Below, one piece after another: positions 41,656-49,370 of a DNA stretch of 64,000 nt (position 1 is its first letter; every line of letters begins with the position of its first letter). The stretch is from Bdellovibrio sp. GT3 (GTDB lineage Bacteria; Bdellovibrionota; Bdellovibrionia; Bdellovibrionales; Bdellovibrionaceae), in NCBI RefSeq assembly GCF_037996765.1, contig NZ_JBBNAD010000004.1:496001-560000 (forward strand), in the 5' to 3' direction. The translations under genes and the position numbers were made by a program. Below the pieces are notes generated by a model. The model saw only the letters and a list, made by a program, of their open reading frames with translations. It had not been told where the DNA came from and made no database searches.

Positions 41656-42225
41656 TTAAAGCGGACTACAAGTCTCCAGTATTTTGGATAGTTCAATCAA
41701 GGGTAATCCTTGGATCGCCGTAAAATCCTGGGATTCGATCTTGGAAAACAGCATAATCCCATGCTTTTCGATCTTATAGCTTCCGGCGCAGTCCGTCGGC
41801 ATGTCCAAATCGACATAGCGTTCAATTTGTTCGCGGCTCATGGACTTCATGTGCATGCGGGTGATGTCGGTGTAGGGAATTGCTTTTTCGCCATCGAAAA
41901 CGCAGATGGCCGTCACTAGTTCGTGAGTTTTCCCCTGCATGCTTAATAATTGCTCAATGGCCTTTTCGCGAGTGTGCGCTTTGCCAATAATCCGGCCCTC
42001 AAAGGAGACCAGCTGATCCCCGCCGATGACCACTTTTCCTTCACCTTTAAGGCTGGCCGCTTTTAGGCGCGCCAGATGCTCCGCCAAGGCGCGGGGAGCC
42101 AATGACGGGTCTTTCTCTTTATCTTCATCAATGAGGGGAGGTTGTGCAGTAAAAGGCACAGCCAAACGAGAGAGAAGTTCTTGTCTGTACTTGGAAGTCG
42201 AAGCCAGGATCAGTTGCTTTTTCAT
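41656..42225 (-). CDS. Maf-family nucleotide pyrophosphatase, YceF type
   Basis: Maf proteins hydrolyse non-canonical nucleoside triphosphates. The 189-residue protein has LILASTSKYRQELLSRL at the N-terminus (the SxxRxxLL motif), VVIGGDQLVSFEGRIIGKA in the middle, and DCAGSYKIEKHGIMLFSKIESQDFTAIQGLPLIELSKIL at the C-terminus. The CAGS...GLPL wording agrees better with YceF (m7GTP preference) than with YhdE. It starts at ATG 42225 and is upstream of cdd on the same strand. Confidence 0.9.
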   Translation of the reverse strand: MKKQLILASTSKYRQELLSRLAVPFTAQPPLIDEDKEKDPSLAPRALAEHLARLKAASLKGEGKVVIGGDQLVSFEGRIIGKAHTREKAIEQLLSMQGKTHELVTAICVFDGEKAIPYTDITRMHMKSMSREQIERYVDLDMPTDCAGSYKIEKHGIMLFSKIESQDFTAIQGLPLIELSKILETCSPL

Positions 42226-42306
42226 GTTATCGGTTATATTTCATTTTGCCTGTAAAAACTATAAAAACGGAGTCTTTACAGGGATTTTGCGGTAGAAGGC
42301 TGAGCT

Positions 42307-43218
42307 ATGACGAACAAACATCTTCCAGACGTCGCTAAGGAAACTCATACAGAAAAATTCGCTCCCATTGACTGGGTGGGTATGGGTTCCATCGAACTTC
42401 CGATTTTGCTGAAACAAGCAGACGGTGTGTATCGTATTCCTGCGCGCGCCGACGCAAAAGTCAGCCTTGATAAAAAACCTTCTCGCGGTATTCACATGTC
42501 GCGCTTGTATTTGATCACTCAAGAGACATTGTCCAAAAACGAAATGTCCCTGGGGTTGCTCGGGCAGGCGACAGATGAGTTTTTGAAAACTCACGAAGAC
42601 CTTTCCACGCAAGCTTTGATTCAGGTTCAGTTTGAAGCTCCCTTGGTTCGCAAGGCTTTGAAAAGTGCCAACCAAGCATGGCGCTCGTATCCCGTGGTGC
42701 TTTCCGCCTTCAACGAAAATGGCGTTAAGAAATACTACGTGGAAGCAGTGATCACTTATTCTTCCACGTGCCCGGCATCAGCAGCTCTTTCTCGTCAGTT
42801 GATTCAGGATAATTTCAAACAGCAATTTGGTGCACAGTCTTTGGATTTCGATGTGGTTCACCAGTGGTTGGGAACAACACAAGGGATCGTGGCGACTCCG
42901 CATGCGCAACGCAGTTTTGCTCGCGTGAAAGTGGAAGTCGGACCGAACTATGACTACGCAAAAATCATCGACGTGATCGAGGACGCTTTGCAGACGGCAG
43001 TTCAAGGTGCTGTGAAACGTGAAGACGAACAGGAGTTCGCGCTTCGCAACGGACAGAACTTGATGTTCTGCGAAGATGCGGCACGCCGTGGCAAAGAAGC
43101 TCTTGATAAAGAGAATGATATTTTGGATTACGTGGTTGAGTTCAGCCATGTGGAGAGTTTGCATCCGCATAATGCAGTTTCCCATATCTCGGCCGGGAAA
43201 AATTTACGTACTTTTTGA
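42307..43218 (+). CDS. folE2: GTP cyclohydrolase FolE2
   Basis: FolE2 (GCYH-IB) converts GTP to dihydroneopterin triphosphate for folate or queuosine synthesis and can use metals other than zinc. The 303-residue length fits. Landmarks are DWVGMGSIELPI, SRGIHMSRLY, ITYSSTCPASAALSRQL with the active-site Cys, and VVEFSHVESLHPHNAVS. It precedes fur by 80 bp; folE2 is often under metal-dependent control, but the Fur box between them lies after folE2 and belongs to fur. Confidence 0.93.
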   Translation: MTNKHLPDVAKETHTEKFAPIDWVGMGSIELPILLKQADGVYRIPARADAKVSLDKKPSRGIHMSRLYLITQETLSKNEMSLGLLGQATDEFLKTHEDLSTQALIQVQFEAPLVRKALKSANQAWRSYPVVLSAFNENGVKKYYVEAVITYSSTCPASAALSRQLIQDNFKQQFGAQSLDFDVVHQWLGTTQGIVATPHAQRSFARVKVEVGPNYDYAKIIDVIEDALQTAVQGAVKREDEQEFALRNGQNLMFCEDAARRGKEALDKENDILDYVVEFSHVESLHPHNAVSHISAGKNLRTF

Positions 43219-43226
43219 AATCTAAG

Positions 43227-43241
43227 TGATAATGATTGTCA
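43227..43241. promoter_or_regulatory. Fur box upstream of fur
   Basis: TGATAAT-G-ATTGTCA fits the 7-1-7 Fur palindrome TGATAATnATTATCA with one mismatch. It lies 57 bp before the fur ATG at 43299, so autoregulation is likely. Confidence 0.75.
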
Positions 43242-43298
43242 GAACTATGGACTTTAACCCGCCGGGCGTCCTATATATCTTTGTTCGAGGAGCCATGA

Positions 43299-43799
43299 AT
43301 GGGTAGAGATTCAGTACCAGTTTTACCAAGACAACATGATGAAGACATCGTGATCCATCACGATCCATTTGATGAGGCTGAACTTAAAAAGATCATTCGT
43401 GCGCTTAACCTTAAAGTCACCAGCCAACGTATGGCGATCCTTAAAACTCTTCATGAAGGCCGTCGCCACGTAACAGCTCAAGAGCTTTACGAAAAATTGG
43501 CGAAAGACCATCCTGAAATCGGTTTTGCCACTGTTTACCGCTTCCTTCGTACATTGACTGAAGGCGCTTTCGTCACTGAAGTGCGCATGGGCGGTTTGCC
43601 AGCTCGATATGAACTTACTCCTAAAGGTCACCATGACCATCTGACTTGCGTGAAGTGCGGTAAGATCTGCGAATTCGAAAATCGCGCGATCGAGCAACTT
43701 CAGGAAAAAGTCGCGAATCAATTTGGTTTCGCACTAACCCATCACATCCTGGAACTATACGGCGTCTGCCCAGACTGCCAAGCAAAAGCGGCCCGCTGA
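43299..43799 (+). CDS. fur: Fur-family ferric uptake regulator
   Basis: The 166-residue protein has the Fur winged helix (LKVTSQRMAILKTLHEGRRHVTAQELYEKLAKDHPEIGFATVYRFLRTLTEGAFVTEV) and the metal-binding dimer domain: HHDHLTCVKCGKICEFEN and LYGVCPDCQ, the two CxxC pairs of the structural zinc site. It would repress iron uptake genes when iron is sufficient. The N-terminal 25 residues are acidic and His-rich. Fur rather than Zur or PerR is inferred from the Fur box in its own promoter. Confidence 0.88.
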   Translation: MGRDSVPVLPRQHDEDIVIHHDPFDEAELKKIIRALNLKVTSQRMAILKTLHEGRRHVTAQELYEKLAKDHPEIGFATVYRFLRTLTEGAFVTEVRMGGLPARYELTPKGHHDHLTCVKCGKICEFENRAIEQLQEKVANQFGFALTHHILELYGVCPDCQAKAAR

Positions 43800-43843
43800 A
43801 AAGAACCCATCTGACTGCGTTGTCGGGCCTGCGCTTGCTCTTC

Positions 43844-43892
43844 GGCGTACTTTGAGTACGCCTGCGTAGGGAAGGCGCCTGCCGGTTTTTTG
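43844..43892. repeat. Dispersed repeat, copy 2, with palindromic hairpin
   Basis: GGCGTACT-TTG-AGTACGCC (43844-43862) is a perfect 8-bp hairpin. It is followed by the 21-bp sequence at 43872-43892 that is identical to 26328-26348. The element fills most of the 200-bp gap after fur, which holds no gene. The layout resembles REP-like extragenic elements. Confidence 0.7.
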
Positions 43893-43998
43893 GGATGCGG
43901 TGCGGAACCGATGTTGGTTCTGCGGTGCGGTTTTATTATGTGTTGAGTTGGGGATGGGTTTTGCAGACACTCTTTGAGTCTTTGCAAAGGATCCCGTT

Positions 43999-44664
43999 TT
44001 GTCCGTCGAAAGTCTTTACCAACATTTTTTTAAACCTGAGGTGCGTAAGCAAGGTCACGAAGATTTTGCGGCAGGGCTCGCGGTACTTTCAGTGGCGGGT
44101 GATGCTCGAATTGAAGGTTATGTAAAGGCATCCAAGCCGGTAAAGGTTTTGTTTGTTGCAGAAAGCATTGCGAGCAACACCTTCACGGTGGATTGCATGT
44201 GCTCTTCGGCGGCGAAGGGGACTTTCTGTAAGCACATCTGGGCGATTCTTTTGCAAACCGAGAAAAAGCATTCGGACTTTTTAGATTCAAAAACGAATCT
44301 GGAAAAGGGCTCCTTGTTTGAGGTGGTTGAGTCACCATTCAAGGCCAAGCAAGCAGAGTTCAAAAAAATCCAATATCAAAAACAAAAAGAGCGCGCGAAA
44401 ATTCAACGCCAAGAAATCAAAAACAAAGCAAAAGGAATTTCCAGCAAAACCTCCAAGGGAACCACGTTTTCCCAAGACGTGAACGAGGCCTTTGCATACT
44501 TCTCCCTGAACGGTTTTCCAATGGAAAGTGCTTTGGATGAAGAATCACTGAAGAATGCAAAGAAAGTTCTGGCTCGGGTTTTTCACCCGGATAAAGGCGG
44601 AACACATGACGAGTCGGTGACATTAAATTATCACTACCAAATTCTGATGGATTATTTGACTTAA
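43999..44664 (+). CDS. SWIM-like zinc finger and J-domain fusion protein
   Basis: The 221-residue protein joins two domains rarely seen together. Residues 1-90 read as a SWIM-type zinc finger, with CMCSSAAKGTFCKHIWAILL giving CxC...CxH. Residues 115-150 are a basic linker. The C-terminus is a J-domain-like helix pair with VFHPDKGGTHDE (HPD motif) near residue 195. HPD stimulates Hsp70 ATPase; SWIM domains bind nucleic acids or proteins. The start is TTG 43999 with AAAGGA upstream. A role in guiding Hsp70 to a nucleic-acid-bound client is only an inference. Confidence 0.75.
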   Translation: MSVESLYQHFFKPEVRKQGHEDFAAGLAVLSVAGDARIEGYVKASKPVKVLFVAESIASNTFTVDCMCSSAAKGTFCKHIWAILLQTEKKHSDFLDSKTNLEKGSLFEVVESPFKAKQAEFKKIQYQKQKERAKIQRQEIKNKAKGISSKTSKGTTFSQDVNEAFAYFSLNGFPMESALDEESLKNAKKVLARVFHPDKGGTHDESVTLNYHYQILMDYLT

Positions 44665-44692
44665 AGGGACCTGAGTTTTCGGAGGGGTTAAA

Positions 44693-44773
44693 ATGACCCC
44701 GGAATTTGTGGCATGGCTGTTGCTAAGGGGATTCTCACAACTAAAAAAGGGAGAATTTCATGAAACTTGGTAA
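44693..44773 (+). CDS. Very small ORF (26 residues) overlapping the start of the next secreted protein gene
   Basis: ATG 44693 is preceded by GGAGGGG, a strong SD, and the frame ends at TAA 44771-44773, 14 nt inside the next gene (ATG 44760). The peptide (MTPEFVAWLLLRGF...) is partly hydrophobic. GGGGT-TAAAATG-ACCCC forms a 5-bp hairpin that covers the SD edge and the ATG. It may be a leader peptide coupling translation to the 44760 gene; it may also be chance. Confidence 0.35.
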   Translation: MTPEFVAWLLLRGFSQLKKGEFHETW

Positions 44774-45005
44774 AATGTTTCTAGCGACGGCTATAGTTTT
44801 GGCTTCAACTCAATCATTCGCAGCAAGTGTTTGCACACTAAGCCGTAATTACCATAGCTGCGATGGCAAACAAGTAGCGGCCGATCCGATTAAATCACTG
44901 AATACAACAGGGATCCTTCAAGACCTATTGAACCGTGGCTATAAAATCGTGTCCGTAAACACCCCGAGCGCTACCAGCGTGTACTATACCCTGGTAAAAG
45001 AATAG
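44760..45005 (+). CDS. Small secreted protein, unknown function
   Basis: The 81-residue protein has a signal peptide (MKLGKMFLATAIVLASTQSFAA) and a short mature part with two Cys (VCTLS and SCDGK) that could form a disulfide. GGGAG lies 8 nt before the ATG. No domain is recognised. A GGTGGGG/CCCCACC hairpin follows the stop. Confidence 0.75.
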   Translation: MKLGKMFLATAIVLASTQSFAASVCTLSRNYHSCDGKQVAADPIKSLNTTGILQDLLNRGYKIVSVNTPSATSVYYTLVKE

Positions 45006-45027
45006 TGTAGAGGGGCGGAATATCTGT

Positions 45028-45048
45028 CCCCACCACCATTAGGTGGGG
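45028..45048 (+). other. Perfect hairpin between two small protein genes
   Basis: CCCCACC (45028-45034) pairs with GGTGGGG (45042-45048) around a 7-nt loop. No T-run follows directly. It could be a weak terminator, a processing site or part of the leader of the 45127 gene. Confidence 0.5.
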
Positions 45049-45126
45049 CGGTGTCGCGCTTTTAAATTGACGAAAGCCCCTTGTACGGCCCATTGTGTGG
45101 GGCATAACAACACTCGGGGAGAGTCT

Positions 45127-45567
45127 ATGAAATCAGTAACTGAATTTCCGTATTTTACATTGAATAAAGGTCTTTCTGCAAAAGCAGAATTGACTGGCAA
45201 AACACCTGAGGAAATTCAGGCTAGCTTGGGTGAGACTTTCAAATTCGAAGGCGAAAAATTGACTCACTTCATGCACGCTCTTGAAGTTGCAGCGACAAAC
45301 TCTGGTGCAAATCTTCGCCGTGTCTTGGTAGTGACTTTCGCTGAAGGCGAAAAGGTACCTGCTAAAGCAATCCAAGCAGAAGCTTTCCACTATGTTCCTG
45401 ACTTTGTTCCAACTGCTAAACCAGCAGCTGAAGCGCCAACTGGTAAGGGCGGTCCTCGTAAAGGTGGCGGCGGTAAAGGTGGCGATAAAAAAGGCGGTTC
45501 TCCATGGGGTATGTCTCCTGAAGAATTGGCTGCAAAAAAAGGTAAAGGCGCTGCTGCAAAAGCTTAA
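45127..45567 (+). CDS. Small basic protein with Gly/Lys-rich tail, unknown function
   Basis: The 146-residue cytoplasmic protein has an N-terminal folded part (KSVTEFPYFTLNKGL...LTHFMHALEVAATNSGANLRRVLVVTFAEGEKVPAKAIQAEAFHYVPDF). The tail alternates GKGGPRKGGGGKGG and ends GKGAAAKA, a low-complexity basic sequence common in RNA- or DNA-binding proteins. ATG 45127 has GGGGAGAG upstream. Strong SD, codon use rich in common codons and a good terminator hint at high expression (inference). Confidence 0.75.
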   Translation: MKSVTEFPYFTLNKGLSAKAELTGKTPEEIQASLGETFKFEGEKLTHFMHALEVAATNSGANLRRVLVVTFAEGEKVPAKAIQAEAFHYVPDFVPTAKPAAEAPTGKGGPRKGGGGKGGDKKGGSPWGMSPEELAAKKGKGAAAKA

Positions 45568-45591
45568 GTCTTTGTACTTTAAAAGTTACCG

Positions 45592-45626
45592 AAAAGGGGA
45601 CGCTAAAAGCGGCCCCTTTTTTTTTG
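45592..45626 (+). terminator. Intrinsic terminator after the Gly/Lys-rich protein gene
   Basis: AAAAGGGG-a-CGCT pairs with AGCG-g-CCCCTTTT around AAA, with one A/G mismatch, and a run of ten T follows. Confidence 0.88.
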
Positions 45627-45723
45627 AGCAGGATACAAATGTTGCTCAAAGACACTCTTGATGCGCCAAGGCGTTGGGCCAGAAAGTTGTGCGGCTTACC
45701 CAACAGGCGTACACTTTCAGGCT

Positions 45724-48324
45724 ATGTCACAAGCAGAAGATGGAATCGTAGTAAAAGGCGCCAATGAACATAATCTGAAGAATGTCAGTGTGACCATTCC
45801 TCGGAACAAAATCACCGTGTTCACCGGGCTCAGTGGCTCCGGGAAATCCTCTTTGGCTTTTGATACGGTCTATGCCGAAGGTCAACGTCGTTACGTTGAA
45901 AGTCTTTCCGCCTATGCTCGTAACTTTTTGGAGCAACTTAAAAAGCCCGAAGTCGATTCCATCACCGGCCTGTCGCCAGCAATCGCCATAGATCAAAAAT
46001 CTGTCAGTAATAATCCGCGTTCGACGGTGGGCACAGTCACTGAAATTTATGATTTCCTGCGCTTGCTTTATGCCAAAGTGGGCGTGCCTGAATGTCCAAC
46101 ACATCATATTCCGGTCAGCTCTCAAACTCCGCAGCAGATCATCGATGAAGTCGCCAAGAAAGGCCAGGGAGCAAAGTTTTATGTCTTGGCCCCTATGGCA
46201 TCCGGGAAAAAAGGGGAGTTCTTAGCTGAGTTCCAACGCTGGGCTAAAAAAGGTTTCGTTAAAGCCAAAGTCGACGGAAAAATGATCGACCTTGATAAGG
46301 CCACCAAGCTTGCGAAAACCAAAACCCATGACATCGACCTGGTCGTGGATCAATTGATTTTGAAAGACTCCCTGAAGCTTCGCCTTAGCGAAAGTATTAA
46401 TACAGCACTTTCCATGGCAAATGGCCGTGTGATTATTGAAACTTTGGATGGCAACCGAACGAATTACTCCCTGCATTCTGCGTGTCCAATTTGTGGCTAT
46501 AGCTTTCCGGAAATAGAACCACGCATGTTCAGCTTCAATAATCCGCGCGGCGCCTGTCAGACCTGCAACGGCCTGGGGACTTTGGATTTGGTGGAAGAGG
46601 AATCCTTTTCTGATGGTGAAGTGGGCGGTAAAAAACTTGATAAAGTGGTTTACAAATACAAAGGCAAAAAAACTTCTGACGAGGACGATGAAGAAGGCGA
46701 GGACATGGTTCTGCATGACTGCCCTGATTGTCATGGCTCCCGCTTAAGACCTGAAGCCTTGAATATCAAAGTCGCCGAAAAAACAATTTCTGAGATGGCA
46801 ACCATGAGCGCTGCTGATCTGCGCGAATTTGTTGGTGATATCAAGTGGACTAAAAAGAACGAAATGGTGGCAGAAAAGATCACCAAGCAGATTTCGGATC
46901 GTTTGGATTACCTGATTCGTGTGGGAACAAGTTATCTGTCGATGAATCGCTCTTCGCGCACATTGTCGGGTGGGGAAGCACAACGTATTCGTTTAGCCAG
47001 TCAGTTGGGATCCTCCTTGATTGGTGTTTTGTATGTGATGGATGAGCCTAGTATCGGTTTGCATCCGCGCGATCATCATCGCCTGTTGGATATCATCGGT
47101 GAACTCAAGGAGCGTGGAAACACGATCCTTTTGGTGGAGCATGATGAAGACACTATTCGTTATGCGGATTTCGTTGTGGACCTGGGACCTCGTGCAGGTC
47201 GCTTGGGTGGCGAGAAAATGGCGCAAGGCACTCCGGAGGAGTTGGAAAACAATCCCAACTCTTTGACCGGTAAATACCTCAAAGGCGAAGTGCGCATTCC
47301 TGTGCCAAAAAAACGCCGCACAGGCAATGGCCAGTTCCTTGAACTCAAAGGTGCGACGGGAAACAATCTGCAAAACGTGGATTTGAAAATTCCGCTGGGA
47401 ACTTTGACTGCGGTGACCGGGGTTTCTGGTTCCGGCAAATCGACGTTGATCATCGATACTCTTTACAAGATTCTGGCGCAGAAGTTTTATAAAGCTCTGG
47501 CGGAACCGGCACCGTTTAAGAAAATCGAAGGCCTGGATAAAATTGATAAAGTTATCGATATCAATCAACGCCCTATCGGGCGTACGCCGCGCTCCACACC
47601 AGCGACCTACGTGGCGTTGTTTCCGATGATTCGTGATCTGTTCGCCAATCTTCCGGATTCTAAATTGCGAGGTTACGAACCAGGGCGATTTAGTTTCAAT
47701 GTTAAGGGCGGCCGCTGCGAAACGTGTATGGGACACGGGCAGATCCGCGTGGAGATGCACTTTTTAAGTGACGTGTTTGTGACCTGCGATACCTGTTTGG
47801 GGAAACGCTACAACCGCGAGACTTTGAACATTAAGTACAAGGAAAAGTCCATCGCCGATGTGCTGGATATGAGTGTGGGTGATGCGCTGGAGTTTTTCAA
47901 AAACCACAGCCACATCCATCGCAAGCTGGAAACTCTTCACAGAGTCGGTTTGGATTACATGACCCTGGGGCAAAGCTCGACAACATTGTCGGGCGGTGAG
48001 GCGCAACGGGTGAAGCTTTCCAAAGAGCTGTCGCGCCGTGGAACCGGCAAAACTCTGTACATTTTGGATGAGCCAACAACGGGATTACATTTCGATGACG
48101 TCAGAAAGCTGGTCGAATTGCTGCAGGAATTGGCAGATCAGGGCAATACTGTCCTGGTTATCGAACACGCGATGGAGGTGGTTAAAACTGCCGATCACGT
48201 GATTGATTTGGGACCTGATGGTGGCAAGTACGGTGGGCGCATTGTCGCGGCCGGAACTCCTGAAGAAGTCGCCAAAATTAAAGACAGCGAAACCGGAAAG
48301 TTCTTGAAAAAGATCCTTAAATAG
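45724..48324 (+). CDS. uvrA: Excinuclease ABC subunit A
   Basis: UvrA is the damage sensor of nucleotide excision repair. The 866-residue product has two ABC modules: Walker A GLSGSGKSSLAFDT near residue 40 and GVSGSGKSTLIIDT near 570, signatures LSGGEAQRIRLA and LSGGEAQRVKLS, and Walker B VLYVMDEPSIGLHP and LYILDEPTTGLHF. Zinc-binding pairs CPIC...CQTC and CETC...CDTC are intact. It is about 70 residues shorter than E. coli UvrA. I choose ATG 45724 although the frame is open from 45658; neither start has a strong SD. No SOS box was recognised. Confidence 0.97.
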   Translation: MSQAEDGIVVKGANEHNLKNVSVTIPRNKITVFTGLSGSGKSSLAFDTVYAEGQRRYVESLSAYARNFLEQLKKPEVDSITGLSPAIAIDQKSVSNNPRSTVGTVTEIYDFLRLLYAKVGVPECPTHHIPVSSQTPQQIIDEVAKKGQGAKFYVLAPMASGKKGEFLAEFQRWAKKGFVKAKVDGKMIDLDKATKLAKTKTHDIDLVVDQLILKDSLKLRLSESINTALSMANGRVIIETLDGNRTNYSLHSACPICGYSFPEIEPRMFSFNNPRGACQTCNGLGTLDLVEEESFSDGEVGGKKLDKVVYKYKGKKTSDEDDEEGEDMVLHDCPDCHGSRLRPEALNIKVAEKTISEMATMSAADLREFVGDIKWTKKNEMVAEKITKQISDRLDYLIRVGTSYLSMNRSSRTLSGGEAQRIRLASQLGSSLIGVLYVMDEPSIGLHPRDHHRLLDIIGELKERGNTILLVEHDEDTIRYADFVVDLGPRAGRLGGEKMAQGTPEELENNPNSLTGKYLKGEVRIPVPKKRRTGNGQFLELKGATGNNLQNVDLKIPLGTLTAVTGVSGSGKSTLIIDTLYKILAQKFYKALAEPAPFKKIEGLDKIDKVIDINQRPIGRTPRSTPATYVALFPMIRDLFANLPDSKLRGYEPGRFSFNVKGGRCETCMGHGQIRVEMHFLSDVFVTCDTCLGKRYNRETLNIKYKEKSIADVLDMSVGDALEFFKNHSHIHRKLETLHRVGLDYMTLGQSSTTLSGGEAQRVKLSKELSRRGTGKTLYILDEPTTGLHFDDVRKLVELLQELADQGNTVLVIEHAMEVVKTADHVIDLGPDGGKYGGRIVAAGTPEEVAKIKDSETGKFLKKILK

Positions 48325-48338
48325 AATTACGTGGTGGA

Positions 48339-49370
48339 ATGCTTAAATATTTCACTGGTTCTATTTTAATTACGATTATTGGTTTAATTGCGTCTTTCTT
48401 CGTCGGTCAATATTACGGCGGAACAGTGGCTGCGGGCTTGCAGGCTTTGTTCATCGCTTCGGTGTTGGCGGTGCTAGAGATTTCACTTTCATTTGATAAT
48501 GCCATCGTGAATGCGACGGTTCTTAAAGACATGACTCCGGTTTGGCGTCATCGCTTTTTGACCTGGGGTATGTTGATCGCGGTCTTCGGGATGCGTTTGG
48601 TATTCCCTTTGGCCATCGTCGGAGTCATGGCTCATATCAATCCGTGGGAAGCCCTGGTTATGGCGGCGACACGTCCGGATGAATATGCGGCGTTGATGCT
48701 AGCGGCCCATTTGGAAGTCGCAGCCTTCGGTGGAACTTTCTTGTTGATGGTGGCGTTAAGATTCTTCTTTGATGCGGAAAAAATCGAACACTGGGTGTCG
48801 TCAGTCGAAAAACCCATGTCGTTTTTGGGACGTATTGAAGCCATTGAAATCGGTGCCGCATTAATCATCCTGATTACGATTTCTCATTTTATGCCGCAGC
48901 AAAACGAAGCCCATGCCTTCCTGAAAGCAGGTTTGGCAGGGTTGATCGTTTTCGTCGCTGTCGACGGAATTGGTGCCTTCATGGAGGCCTCTGAAGAAAC
49001 AATGCACAATGTGCACAAAGCAAGTGCTGCAAGCTTCCTGTATCTGGAAGTACTGGATGCATCCTTCAGTTTCGATGGTGTCGTGGGTGCATTCGCGATC
49101 ACGCACAATCTTTTCATCATTATGATTGGTCTTTCCATCGGCGCATTCTTTGTCAGAAGTTTGACGATCATGTTCGTGGAAAAAGAAGCCCTGGCGAAAT
49201 TCGCATACCTTGAGCATGGCGCTTTTTACGCGATCTTTGTGCTTTCGATGGTGATGCTAACGGCGCCGTTCCTGCATATTCCAGAGTGGGTGACGGGTCT
49301 TTCTGGCGCGATTATTCTTGGGGTTGCTTTCCTGTGGTCTTTGAAGAAGGGTCCGCAAGAATCTGTATAG
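48339..49370 (+). CDS. DUF475/TerC-type integral membrane protein
   Basis: The 343-residue protein has about nine TM helices. The intramembrane motifs LEISLSFDNAIVNATVLKDM near residue 47 and EVLDASFSFDGVVGAFAIT near residue 235 are the paired acidic FDN/FDG motifs of the TerC/DUF475 family, associated with metal (often manganese) export or tellurite resistance. Glu and His-rich helices in the middle (EAHAFLKAGL, EASEETMHNVHKAS) fit this. It starts 14 bp after uvrA. Its last 59 bp overlap the convergent EamA gene. Confidence 0.88.
   Translation: MLKYFTGSILITIIGLIASFFVGQYYGGTVAAGLQALFIASVLAVLEISLSFDNAIVNATVLKDMTPVWRHRFLTWGMLIAVFGMRLVFPLAIVGVMAHINPWEALVMAATRPDEYAALMLAAHLEVAAFGGTFLLMVALRFFFDAEKIEHWVSSVEKPMSFLGRIEAIEIGAALIILITISHFMPQQNEAHAFLKAGLAGLIVFVAVDGIGAFMEASEETMHNVHKASAASFLYLEVLDASFSFDGVVGAFAITHNLFIIMIGLSIGAFFVRSLTIMFVEKEALAKFAYLEHGAFYAIFVLSMVMLTAPFLHIPEWVTGLSGAIILGVAFLWSLKKGPQESV

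Noticed and set aside
45627-45723. SOS (LexA) box before uvrA
   Set aside because: I looked for TTAC-n3-GTAA and for CTGT-n8-ACAG in the 100 bp before the start and found neither.
46993-47760. A 255-codon open frame antisense to uvrA
   Set aside because: It is fully inside the conserved ABC modules of uvrA and has the composition of a reverse-complement shadow.
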